Part shown: positions 33,558 to 41,702 of the stretch, piece by piece | How positions within the stretch are numbered: position 1 is the first letter of the stretch | Layout of the letters: the number at the start of each line of letters is the position of its first letter | Assembly (NCBI RefSeq): GCF_001484965.1 | Contig: NZ_LLYY01000007.1 | Location: 62,001-126,000, forward strand | DNA from: Shouchella shacheensis | GTDB lineage: Bacteria > Bacillota > Bacilli > Bacillales > Bacillaceae_D | Reading direction: 5' to 3' | DNA: 64,000 bases | The notes under the pieces: model-generated | The model's database searches: none | What the model was told of the DNA's origin: nothing | The model's input: the letters and a program-made list of their open reading frames with translations, nothing else | Translations under genes and position numbers: made by a program

Positions 33558-35006
33558 ATGGAGAAATACGGAAACTATGTGAATGGAGAATGGATCCAAA
33601 CAAAGTCTGGCGAGTACTTTGAAAGCGCTAACCCGGCAAAGACAGATGAAAAGCTTGGCGCATTTCAACATTCAACGGTTGCTGACACAAAGCAGGCGGT
33701 GCAATGTGCCGTGGATGCTTTCCCGAAATGGAGGCGACAATCAGCGATTCACCGAGCTGATATATTGTATCGACTGATTCCGATGTTAGAGGAAGACAAG
33801 GAACGGTTTGCAACGCTCATCACAAAAGAAGTGGGCAAAACAATCACAGCTGCACGAAAAGAAGTCGACGCAACGGTACAGGCGTTGAAACATTTCAGCG
33901 GAGCGGCTAACCGTTTAGCAGGGGAAACCGTACCAGCGAATGATCCTAATTTATTTACGTATACGATTAAAGAACCGCTCGGGGCAGTCGGAGTGATTAC
34001 CCCTTTTAATTTTCCGTTGGGCATTGGGGTATATAAAATTGCGCCTGCCATCATTGCTGGAAACACCGTCGTGTATAAGCCACCCAATGACACAGCACGC
34101 ATCGCAGTTGAGCTGGTGAAGCTATTTGAAAAAGCAGGCACGCCCAAAGGCGTCTTAAATATGGTAACAGGAGCAGGAGAAGTTGTGGGGCGGGAAATGG
34201 GCGAAAACAAGCAATTAAAAGCCATTTCGTTTACGGGCTCCTCCAATGTCGGCATCGAGCTAGGCCGGTCTGTCATGGCTCGAGGCGGAAAGATGCAGGC
34301 GGAAATGGGCGGGAAAAATGGAACCATCATTCTCGAAGACACAGACCTCGATGAAGCGGTGACAGGGGTTGTTAGTAGTGGCATGTACAACAACGGTCAA
34401 AGCTGTACCGGTACGAGTCGTCTTATCATACCAAAACAGATGGCGAGAGAAGTCATCGATCTCCTCGTCAAAAAAGCAAATGCGATTCAAGTTGGCGATG
34501 GCTTTACAGAAGGTATCGAGAACGGAGCTGTCGCAAACGAGAAACAATTAAACACGTACTTGCATTATATTGAAAGCGCCAAAAAAGACGGCGCTACAAT
34601 CGAGTGCGGCGGAGAACGCCTCGTTGACAACGGCAGAGATCAGGGCTATTTTGTTGCGCCAACCGTAATTAGTGGCGTCACATCGAAAATGGCTGTTGCC
34701 CAAGAGGAAATCTTTGGCCCTGTGGTTGCGGTTATTGAAGTCGATTCCTATCAGGAAGCCATAGAAGTCGCAAATGACACAAACTTTGGCTTATCGTCGT
34801 CTATCTTTACAAAAGACTTGAATAAAGCACATGACTTTGTCCGCCGAATCGAAACCGGCGTGACCCATGTGAATGTCCCGTCCAATCACTATGAAAATCA
34901 ATTGCCATTTGGCGGCAAAAAGAATTCAAGCATTGGCCCGCGGGAACAAGGCAGTACGGCGCTTGATTTCTGGCTGGATACCAAAGCTGTGTATTTAAAA
35001 CCATAG
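33558..35006 (+). CDS. NAD(P)-dependent aldehyde dehydrogenase
   Basis: Soluble dehydrogenase of 482 residues that oxidises an aldehyde to the acid. It carries the Asn of FNFPLG, the Rossmann FTGSSNVGIELGR, the general base in EMGGKN, the catalytic Cys in NNGQSCTGTSR and the C-terminal PFGGKKNSSIG. The ATG at 33558 is chosen because AAAGGTGGGAG precedes it; the longer frame would start in the promoter region, where a TATAAT (33518) is seen. Beside a 3-hydroxyacid-type dehydrogenase, the natural substrate is likely a semialdehyde made by that enzyme. Its exact class is not clear. Confidence 0.9.
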   Translation: MEKYGNYVNGEWIQTKSGEYFESANPAKTDEKLGAFQHSTVADTKQAVQCAVDAFPKWRRQSAIHRADILYRLIPMLEEDKERFATLITKEVGKTITAARKEVDATVQALKHFSGAANRLAGETVPANDPNLFTYTIKEPLGAVGVITPFNFPLGIGVYKIAPAIIAGNTVVYKPPNDTARIAVELVKLFEKAGTPKGVLNMVTGAGEVVGREMGENKQLKAISFTGSSNVGIELGRSVMARGGKMQAEMGGKNGTIILEDTDLDEAVTGVVSSGMYNNGQSCTGTSRLIIPKQMAREVIDLLVKKANAIQVGDGFTEGIENGAVANEKQLNTYLHYIESAKKDGATIECGGERLVDNGRDQGYFVAPTVISGVTSKMAVAQEEIFGPVVAVIEVDSYQEAIEVANDTNFGLSSSIFTKDLNKAHDFVRRIETGVTHVNVPSNHYENQLPFGGKKNSSIGPREQGSTALDFWLDTKAVYLKP

Positions 35007-35017
35007 GGGGTTCTACG

Positions 35018-35893
35018 ATGGAGCATATCGGAATGATTGGCTGTGGAGTCATGGGAAAGGAATTGGCCCGCAACCTATTACAAGCAGGATACTCCGTGTA
35101 TGTGTGCGATGAGCAATCTTTATACCGAGAAGAACTAGAACGTGAAGGAGTCACCTTTTTACCAAATGTCGCCACACTGGCTGAAAAGGTTGAGCGGCTG
35201 TTGCTTTCGCTGCCTTCCCCGAAAATCCTACAAGACGTTCTACTTGGGGAGAACGGCGTTCTTGCGCACATCAAACAAGGGAGTGCCATTTTTGATATGG
35301 GAACAACCGATGTGCAAACGACCAGGCTCGTTCATAAACAAGCTTCAGCAAAAGGAGTCCGCTATCTGGATTGTCCTGTAAGTGGTGGCCCGGCCGGCGC
35401 GAGCACCGGGACGCTAACCATTATGGTCGGTGGGAATGAAGCAGACTTCATTGTGGAAAAACCAACCTTGCAAGTCATCGGCGAAAAATTAATCTATGTA
35501 GGTCCAGCGGGTTCCGGGCAAACCGTTAAGTTGTGCAATAACATGGTTGTCGCAGGCATCACATCGCTCTTAAGCGAGACTATGATCTCGGCAGAAGAGG
35601 AGGGCGTCTCCCCACATATCTTGTTTGACATCATCCAACAGAGCTCCGGCCACAATCGAGTCATTGATGTGTTTGGCAGCAATTTACTGGAACAGTCGTT
35701 TGAGCAGGTGCTGTTTTATTTAGGGCATATGGCAAAAGATCTTGAACTCTATATGGATATGTCGAGGGAGAACCAAACCCCACAGCCCACTGCAGCGGTC
35801 GTGAATCAGCTCTACCGTACGGCCTTGCAGCAGAAAAAAGGGAAATTGGACTCAACTGCTGTGTATTCCGTGATTTCCAACAAAGGGGAGTGA
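35018..35893 (+). CDS. 3-hydroxyisobutyrate dehydrogenase-family oxidoreductase
   Basis: NAD(P)-dependent beta-hydroxyacid dehydrogenase, 291 residues. It has the N-terminal nucleotide motif GMIGCGVMG, substrate-binding loop DCPVSGGPAGASTGTLTIMVGG, catalytic Lys in GQTVKLCNNM and the C-terminal KDLELYMDMS. Members oxidise a 3-hydroxy acid to a semialdehyde, or run in reverse. It starts 11 bases after the aldehyde dehydrogenase, and the pair could convert a hydroxy acid to a dicarboxylic or sulfonic acid. The substrate is open: 3-hydroxyisobutyrate, 4-hydroxybutyrate, glycerate and sulfonate analogues all fit the family. Confidence 0.87.
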   Translation: MEHIGMIGCGVMGKELARNLLQAGYSVYVCDEQSLYREELEREGVTFLPNVATLAEKVERLLLSLPSPKILQDVLLGENGVLAHIKQGSAIFDMGTTDVQTTRLVHKQASAKGVRYLDCPVSGGPAGASTGTLTIMVGGNEADFIVEKPTLQVIGEKLIYVGPAGSGQTVKLCNNMVVAGITSLLSETMISAEEEGVSPHILFDIIQQSSGHNRVIDVFGSNLLEQSFEQVLFYLGHMAKDLELYMDMSRENQTPQPTAAVVNQLYRTALQQKKGKLDSTAVYSVISNKGE

Positions 35894-35897
35894 GGAC

Positions 35898-36695
35898 ATG
35901 AGCGAAACAATGAAACTCGTAACGGACTGGAGACTACATCTCCTCGTTCTCGTACTGGTGATCATCACCGAGTGGGTGGGCGTCATTGAAATTCCAATCG
36001 GTCCCGGAGTCATTATGTTTCTCCCAATGCTTTTTGCGCTTCTGTTAGGGTTGCTTCTTTATTTCTCACCGCTTGTAAAAGAAAAACAATCCAAACACGC
36101 AGAACCGATCATTACCATTAGTGTCGCCTTGCTTATTGCCAAAATCGGTGTCACGATCGGCCCTGGTCTGGAGGATGTGATCGCCGCCGGGCCTGCCATT
36201 TTGTTGCAGGAGCTTGGGAACTTCGGAACGATCTTTCTCGCTCTTCCCGTTGCAGTCCTGCTGCTAGGCATGAAACGCGAGGCCATCGGCATGGCCCATT
36301 CGATTGGCCGAGAGCCAAACCTTGGCGTCATCTATGACAAATTTGGCTTTGACTCGGCTGAAGGAAAAGGAGTCACAACTGTTTATATTTTTGGAACGGT
36401 GTTTGGAGCCTTATTTTACGGATTGATTGCGGGCATCCTAGCAACATTCACGCCGCTTAATCCCCTCTCTCTCGCCATGGCCGCCGGCGTTGGAAGCGGC
36501 AGTATGATGGCAGCAGCGACTGGCTCACTGATTGCCTCCTACCCAGAACTAGAGGCGCAAATCGTCGCCTTTGCCGGAGCCAGTAACCTCCTTACCTACT
36601 CTACAGGTTTGTTCGTAGCTATCTTCATTTCGCTCCCGGTTACGGAAAAACTATACAGTGTTTTCACAAAGTGGCGAGGGGGAGAGAACCAATGA
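35898..36695 (+). CDS. DUF3100-type membrane transporter subunit
   Basis: Integral membrane protein of 265 residues with about eight helices. It matches the DUF3100 group: EWVGVIEIPIGPGVIMFLPM near the N-terminus, AKIGVTIGPGLEDVI, then SIGREPNLGVIYDKFG and GVGSGSMMAAATGSL. Such proteins pair with a small membrane protein encoded next; here the two genes overlap by 4 bases (ATGA). By context they probably import or export the substrate of the preceding dehydrogenases. Transport activity is inferred. Confidence 0.75.
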   Translation: MSETMKLVTDWRLHLLVLVLVIITEWVGVIEIPIGPGVIMFLPMLFALLLGLLLYFSPLVKEKQSKHAEPIITISVALLIAKIGVTIGPGLEDVIAAGPAILLQELGNFGTIFLALPVAVLLLGMKREAIGMAHSIGREPNLGVIYDKFGFDSAEGKGVTTVYIFGTVFGALFYGLIAGILATFTPLNPLSLAMAAGVGSGSMMAAATGSLIASYPELEAQIVAFAGASNLLTYSTGLFVAIFISLPVTEKLYSVFTKWRGGENQ

Positions 36696-37141
36696 AAAAC
36701 ATCCAAGAGTATTTTCTATTGATGCTAATCGTTGGGCTTGTTGCCTATATTGGCAACTGGGTCGGCTACGGCTTCCTATCGCTCGACGTGACATTTGGCA
36801 TGGCGATTTTAGTCGCCATTGCGGTCGGCGGCCAAGCCATAAGCAAGCTCATTCCCGGCAACATTCCAAGCGTCGTCTACGTGATCGTGATCGGGATTGT
36901 CGCATCCTTGCCACAAACGCCGTGGGGTGGATACGTGATTGCGTACACGACTGAAATCGAGCTACTCGCTATCGCCACACCGATTCTCGCGTACGCCGGT
37001 ATCGCCATCGGTCGTTCATGGACTGACTTCGTCAACATGGGTTGGCGCGCGATGGTCGTCTCGGCCTGTGTCTTGTTTGGCACCCTAATTGGATCAGCGA
37101 TTATTGCTGAGCTTGTGTTGCGGTTTCAAGGGATTATTTAA
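36692..37141 (+). CDS. Small membrane partner of the DUF3100 protein
   Basis: Membrane protein of 149 residues with four to five helices. It carries NWVGYGFLSLDVTFGMAILV, KLIPGNIPSVVYVIVIGIVA and CVLFGTLIGSAIIAELVL, related in style to DUF340/LrgB-like transporter halves. The ATG at 36692 overlaps the previous stop and follows GAGGGGGAGAG. It is last in the operon. A short ACCGTC/GACGGT hairpin follows, then no gene for about 300 bases apart from the terminator between the convergent genes. Confidence 0.7.
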   Translation: MKNIQEYFLLMLIVGLVAYIGNWVGYGFLSLDVTFGMAILVAIAVGGQAISKLIPGNIPSVVYVIVIGIVASLPQTPWGGYVIAYTTEIELLAIATPILAYAGIAIGRSWTDFVNMGWRAMVVSACVLFGTLIGSAIIAELVLRFQGII

Positions 37142-37388
37142 TTTCCGAATGCGTTATTTCACCGTCTTTAGACGGTATGCGCTTCCGTATACGGTGTTGA
37201 TCACTTCATTTCCATGTCTCTAGAGGATTTTGTAGCAGAAATGGCCCAAAATCAAATCACGGCAACCGCTCAAGTTGGGTCATCGTGGTTTGATTTTTTT
37301 CGTTCTCATTCCTCCTCAACTGTAGGGGGGGCGAAAGCTAAGCCCTTTAGGATTATTCAGCAAGCCCTATATGGAAAGCATGAAACAT

Positions 37389-37424
37389 TAACGGAGCTGG
37401 CCTCCTTAGGGACCAGCTCCGTTA
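37389..37424. terminator. Terminator between convergent operons
   Basis: Twelve-base arms TAACGGAGCTGG and CCAGCTCCGTTA with T-rich flanks on both sides. It lies between the transporter operon and the end of the minus-strand reductase gene. Confidence 0.75.
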
Positions 37425-37441
37425 TTGATTTCCTCTATACC

Positions 37442-38491
37442 CTATCGAATGAGCTCTTTTAGCAGTTTTTTGTTGCGTTCTTTGAAGCGGTCGTTGTGGG
37501 AGGATACCATGCCGGACGCATGGGATGCTGGGTCGATGTATTGCTTTGCCTTGTTGACGGCGTTCACTGCATCGTGGAAGACTCCTGCGATGAGGTGAAC
37601 CTTTCCGTCATTTTTTAGTATGTCGCCTGCGCCGTACAGTCCCTCTACGGAAGATTCGCTTTGATGGCTCCCGTCGATAAAGAAGTCGTCGAGCAGCTGG
37701 ACGGCGGGCGTGCTGTTTTGAAGCAATGAGGATTCTCGGTCAAATCCGTGGTTAATGACGACTTCATCCACTTCTATCGATGACAGTTCTCCTGTCTCAT
37801 GATTCGTGAGCTCGACTTGTTCTATGAGGTCCCCGCGTGAAGAGGCAATTAAGTTCGTAATAGTTGTCTGGAACAGGCACTCAACAGAATGTCTGGTTAA
37901 TTCGGAAATTTGTGCTTCATGTCCATTTAATTTGTCTTTTCGGTAGCTCATGTACACCTTTTTGGCGACAGGCTCGAGTGTGTTGGCCCAGTCAATCGCA
38001 GAGTTGCCTCCGCCTGAAATGAGTACTGTTTTATGCTGAAAACTTTGTATGGATTTTACGGTGTAGTGAAGGTTTGAGATTTCAAATCGCTCGGCGCCGT
38101 TTATGTTGAGTTTCTGTGGCTGGAGTATGCCGGCACCGCAGGCGATGATCACGGTCTTTGAATAATGCTCTACTCCGGATTTGGTACGAATGACAAACGT
38201 GCCGTCTCTATTCCGTGAAATGGAGGAAGCTTTTTCATTGAGCACAACCTCCGGGTTAAAGGTTAGACCCTGCTTTACCATTTGATCAATAAACTTGGCT
38301 CCTGTAAGCGGGGGAAGTCCGCCGACATCCCAAATCATTTTTTCTGGGTATATATGTACCTTTCCTCCAAGCTTGGGTTGGAACTCTATGATTTTCGTTC
38401 TCATTTCACGAAGTCCGCTGTAAAACGCAGCATAGAGTCCCGCCGGACCGCCGCCTATAATCGTCACATCCATACATCCCTCATTCTTCAA
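37442..38491 (-). CDS. Ferredoxin-NADP reductase-like flavoprotein (YumC/TrxB fold)
   Basis: FAD- and NAD(P)H-binding reductase of about 349 residues. Marks are the FAD loop TIIGGGPAGLYAAFYSGLR, IIEFQPKLGGKVHIYPEK, then VIIACGAG, the NADPH loop LISGGGNSAIDWA and the late FAD motif GLYGAGDIL. A CxxC redox pair is absent, so it is not thioredoxin reductase. The TTG at 38491 has GAGGAGGA 7 bases upstream; an ATG at 38473 is the alternative. It is divergent from a siderophore importer across a perfect Fur box, so it may reduce the imported ferric complex or recharge its reductant (inference). Confidence 0.85.
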   Translation of the reverse strand: MKNEGCMDVTIIGGGPAGLYAAFYSGLREMRTKIIEFQPKLGGKVHIYPEKMIWDVGGLPPLTGAKFIDQMVKQGLTFNPEVVLNEKASSISRNRDGTFVIRTKSGVEHYSKTVIIACGAGILQPQKLNINGAERFEISNLHYTVKSIQSFQHKTVLISGGGNSAIDWANTLEPVAKKVYMSYRKDKLNGHEAQISELTRHSVECLFQTTITNLIASSRGDLIEQVELTNHETGELSSIEVDEVVINHGFDRESSLLQNSTPAVQLLDDFFIDGSHQSESSVEGLYGAGDILKNDGKVHLIAGVFHDAVNAVNKAKQYIDPASHASGMVSSHNDRFKERNKKLLKELIR

Positions 38492-38529
38492 CTCTTTTCC
38501 TCCTCTAAACCCCTTATCTAAACTGTCCG

Positions 38530-38558
38530 TTGACAACTCTATTTGATGTAGTTACAAT
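38530..38558 (+). promoter_or_regulatory. Sigma-A promoter of the siderophore operon
   Basis: TTGACA, exactly 17 bases, then TACAAT. A Fur box starts about 12 bases after the -10, over the expected transcription start. Confidence 0.8.
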
Positions 38559-38569
38559 ATAACAGAAAA

Positions 38570-38584
38570 TGATAATCATTATCA
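38570..38584. promoter_or_regulatory. Fur box
   Basis: TGATAATCATTATCA, a perfect 7-1-7 match to the Bacillus Fur consensus, in the divergent gap between the reductase and the importer. It should repress the importer, and possibly the reductase, when iron is plentiful. Confidence 0.9.
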
Positions 38585-38610
38585 ATCATAAATTTGCCGG
38601 GAGGGAAAAA

Positions 38611-39456
38611 ATGACCCGTTTATGTACGAATGATTTACATATAGGATATGGCGGTGAGAGTGTCGTCAAAGATGTGACGATGACCATTCCGGATAAGAAA
38701 ATTACAGCGATTGTCGGCCCGAACGGGTGCGGGAAATCGACACTTTTAAAAGCGGTCACACGCATTATTTCTCATGAATTCGGGGGCATTGTCCTTGATG
38801 GGCAGAGTATCCATAAGGAAAATACAAAATCCCTTGCGAAAAAAATGGCTATTCTGCCGCAGTCACCGGAGAACTCAAACGGGCTTACGGCGGGAGAATT
38901 AGTTTCTTACGGTCGTTTTCCATACCAAAAAGGGCTCGGCCGCTTAACAAAAAAAGACCTGGAAATGGTTCGGTGGGCGATGGATGTAACCAATACTGTC
39001 GACTTTATGTATCAGCCCTTGGATGCGTTATCCGGAGGACAGCGGCAGCGCGTCTGGATTGCAATGGCACTTGCCCAGGAAACAGAAATGGTATTTCTTG
39101 ATGAGCCGACGACTTACCTTGACTTGGCCCATCAGCTTGAGGTTCTCGAGCTGTTAGAGCAGTTGAACCTCGAGCAGGAGCGTACCATTGTCATGGTCAT
39201 TCACGATTTAAATCAAGCGGCTCGCTTTGCCGATTATTTAATCGCGTTAAAGGATGGAAGGATCGTAATAGACGGATCGAGCGAGGACGTTTTTCAGCCT
39301 GCCGTCTTAAGAGAAATTTTTCATATCGATGCTAAAATCGGTCGGGACCCACTAACAAACAAACCGATGCTGCTTACCTACAACTTAATTAGAGGAGAAG
39401 ATGATCATGTTCAAAAAACCCCCATTTTACCTACTGGCACTCACATTCATTCTTAG
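38611..39456 (+). CDS. Iron-siderophore ABC transporter ATP-binding protein (FepC type)
   Basis: ATPase of 281 residues for ferric-siderophore uptake. Walker A GPNGCGKSTLLK, Q-loop LPQSPENSNGLT, signature LSGGQRQRVWIAMALAQE, Walker B MVFLDEPTTYLDLAHQLE and the switch VIHDLNQAARFADY are diagnostic for the FepC/FhuC group. The ATG at 38611 follows GGGAGGG; the longer frame begins inside the Fur box. It is the first gene of the Fur-controlled operon. Its last 50 bases overlap the binding-protein gene in another frame, which is unusually long. Confidence 0.9.
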   Translation: MTRLCTNDLHIGYGGESVVKDVTMTIPDKKITAIVGPNGCGKSTLLKAVTRIISHEFGGIVLDGQSIHKENTKSLAKKMAILPQSPENSNGLTAGELVSYGRFPYQKGLGRLTKKDLEMVRWAMDVTNTVDFMYQPLDALSGGQRQRVWIAMALAQETEMVFLDEPTTYLDLAHQLEVLELLEQLNLEQERTIVMVIHDLNQAARFADYLIALKDGRIVIDGSSEDVFQPAVLREIFHIDAKIGRDPLTNKPMLLTYNLIRGEDDHVQKTPILPTGTHIHS

Positions 39457-40366
39457 CGGCTGCGGATCCGACAGCTCGGAAAGCGCCGGCAGCGACAGTA
39501 CATCGGACGAACAATCACAGGGAGAGTCACAAGAAGAGTCACAAGAAGAAACGCAAGAGGATACTAGAACGTATGAATCCGAAAATGGACCTGTGGAGGT
39601 TCCCAATGAGCCAAAGTGGGTGGTAAGTCTTGCCTACACAGGATCTATCGCTGCTCTTGATGCCAATATCGTCGGCGCCGATTCCTGGTCTGACATGAAC
39701 CCGCGCTATGATGAATATTTAGAAGGTGCAGAAGTCGTGTCCGATGAGAGTATCGAAAAAATTATTGAGCTGGAACCAGACTTAATTGTTGGATACTCCG
39801 ATATAAAAAATATAGACAAATTACAAGAAATTGCGCCGACCGTTACTTATACTTACGACAAGCTCGATTACTTATCCCAGCATGTTGAAATCGGAAAGCT
39901 GTTAAATAAGGAAGAAAAAGCACAGGAGTGGGTGGACGATTTTCAACAGCGCGCAGAGGATACAGGAGATGAGGTACGCGAAGAAATAGGGGAGGATACT
40001 AGCGTCACTGTGGTTGAAGTGTTCGACAAAGAAATGTATGTGTTCGGAAATAATTTTGGACGCGGCACGGAAATTCTGTATCAGGAAATGGAGCTAAAAA
40101 TGCCGGAGAAAGTAGAAGAAGTGGCGCTCGAGGAAGGGTATCACGCGATTTCGGCGGAAGTGCTTCGGGACTATGTGGGAGATTACCTGGTTTTAAGCAC
40201 CAACCCTGGTGAAGAAAATTCGTTCCAACAAACCGAAACGTACAACAATATGCCAGCCGTTCAAAATGCCCAGGTGATTGAGGTGAATGCAGATGAATTT
40301 TATTTCAATGATCCGATAACCCTCGATTTCCAGCTTGATTTATTTGAAGAGTCATTTCTCAAGTAA
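39407..40366 (+). CDS. Iron-siderophore ABC transporter substrate-binding lipoprotein
   Basis: Surface receptor of the class III helical-backbone type, 319 residues. The signal peptide ends in LSGC, followed by a long S/E/Q-rich linker. Marks are VEVPNEPKWVVSLAYTGSIAALDANIVG, the DESIEKIIELEPDLIVGY helix entry, then EVFDKEMYVFGNNFGRGTEILYQEM. The ATG at 39407 has GAGGAG 8 bases upstream; an ATG two codons earlier sits too close. It starts inside the end of the ATPase gene. The siderophore bound is not predictable from this. Confidence 0.88.
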   Translation: MFKKPPFYLLALTFILSGCGSDSSESAGSDSTSDEQSQGESQEESQEETQEDTRTYESENGPVEVPNEPKWVVSLAYTGSIAALDANIVGADSWSDMNPRYDEYLEGAEVVSDESIEKIIELEPDLIVGYSDIKNIDKLQEIAPTVTYTYDKLDYLSQHVEIGKLLNKEEKAQEWVDDFQQRAEDTGDEVREEIGEDTSVTVVEVFDKEMYVFGNNFGRGTEILYQEMELKMPEKVEEVALEEGYHAISAEVLRDYVGDYLVLSTNPGEENSFQQTETYNNMPAVQNAQVIEVNADEFYFNDPITLDFQLDLFEESFLK

Positions 40367-40670
40367 TCATGGGCAGGCGGCAACTGTCATAAGAATGGTG
40401 GACTCGCCTTAGTGGTGTAAACGTCGACCGATACGGTGCGTCTTTGGCTACTTTTGGTAATCTCCCTGCGATTTGAGCAGACTTTGAACGGCTCATGGCA
40501 CTCCTTCGTCGTTTCAGCAATGGTGTATTCGTCTGTTCCGCTTCTGCTTCGGTGGCTGCAACCAAGGTATGACGTAGTTGTCTAAAGTCAGGCGTGTTTT
40601 TACCAAGTGTGGCTTGATCAGAACCGCCTGCCACTGAAAAGAGCGGGATTGTTTCTCCATCTCGAAGAAA
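40367..40670. other. Unexplained 304-base gap inside the siderophore operon
   Basis: Siderophore operons are normally tight, but here about 300 bases separate the binding protein and first permease. A minus-strand frame of 91 codons (MAGGSDQATLGKNTPDFRQL...) spans nearly all of it and reads into the previous gene's end. I do not recognise it and see no ribosome site. It may be inserted DNA. No terminator or promoter is obvious. Confidence 0.4.
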
Positions 40671-41702
40671 ATGAAAAGAAAAGATGATTGGAAAATGAGT
40701 GAATATAAAGCTCCAAGTTATTTTGCATTTAGATTTCTGGCATTGCTGCTGATTTTGATCGCTTCCTTTGTTGCTTCCCTCGTCCTTGGTGCGGCAGATA
40801 CGAGTATAAAGGATGTCTGGGGAGCGCTGACCTCCGTAAGGGACAATGAAAATGCGCTGATGATCCGGGAGATTAGGCTGACGCGTGAAATCGGCGCTGT
40901 ATTTGTAGGGGCCGCTCTCGCTGTGGCAGGTGCCATCATGCAGGGGCTGACGCGAAATCCACTCGCAGACCCTGGCCTGCTCGGATTAACAGCTGGAGCC
41001 AATGCCGCGCTTGCCTTAACGTTGGCACTGTTGCCGTCTGCGAATTATTTCTACATTACGATTGTCTGTTTTATTGGTGCGGCGTTTGGGACGCTTCTCG
41101 TTTTCGGGATCGGCTCGGCGAAGCGGGGAGGACTCTCGCCTTTTCGAATCGTTCTTGCCGGGGCCGCTGTGTCCGCGTTTTTGTTTGCGATCGCAGAAGG
41201 TATTGCCCTTTATTTTAAAATGTCCAAAGACGTTTCGATGTGGACCGCCGGCGGCTTGATTGGAACGACACTCGGTCAGCTCCAAATCATCGGTCCATTT
41301 ATCGGTGTCGGCCTGATTATCGCTGTATTGTTTTCAAAACAGCTCACCCTACTCAGTCTCAATGAGGACGTCGCTGTGGGATTAGGTCAAAAAGTGACGC
41401 ACATAAAAGTAGTCCTGTTTGTCGTTATCATCATGCTTGCTGGATCATCCGTGGCTCTCGTCGGCAACATGGCCTTTATTGGCTTGATGATTCCACACAT
41501 TATCCGTCCGATTATCGGAAACGATTACCGCTACATACTGCCTGCGTCGGCTGTAGCAGGTGCGTCGTTCATGCTGCTCGCTGACACACTCGGACGCACC
41601 ATCAATGCTCCATTCGAAACACCGGTCGCGGCGATCGTAGCATTCATCGGGCTTCCCTTCTTTTTAGTTATTGTCCACAAAGGAGGGAGAACCTTCCCAT
41701 GA
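40671..41702 (+). CDS. Iron-siderophore ABC transporter permease 1 (FecCD)
   Basis: Membrane subunit of the FecCD family, 343 residues with about nine helices. Family marks are IREIRLTREIGAVFVGAALAVAGAIMQG, TRNPLADPGLLGLTAGANAA, then GLGQKVTHIK and GNMAFIGLMIPHIIRPIIGNDYR. The ribosome binding site is weak; the first ATG is used, with an ATG eight codons later as alternative. It overlaps the second permease by 4 bases. With its partner it forms the heterodimeric channel. Confidence 0.9.
   Translation: MKRKDDWKMSEYKAPSYFAFRFLALLLILIASFVASLVLGAADTSIKDVWGALTSVRDNENALMIREIRLTREIGAVFVGAALAVAGAIMQGLTRNPLADPGLLGLTAGANAALALTLALLPSANYFYITIVCFIGAAFGTLLVFGIGSAKRGGLSPFRIVLAGAAVSAFLFAIAEGIALYFKMSKDVSMWTAGGLIGTTLGQLQIIGPFIGVGLIIAVLFSKQLTLLSLNEDVAVGLGQKVTHIKVVLFVVIIMLAGSSVALVGNMAFIGLMIPHIIRPIIGNDYRYILPASAVAGASFMLLADTLGRTINAPFETPVAAIVAFIGLPFFLVIVHKGGRTFP

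Noticed and set aside
37214-37462. 82-residue plus-strand frame between convergent genes
   Set aside because: No ribosome binding site, runs through the terminator hairpin and into the reductase gene antisense.
40359-40634. 91-residue minus-strand gene inside the siderophore operon
   Set aside because: No ribosome site or recognisable family, and it overlaps the binding-protein end; kept only as a description of the gap.
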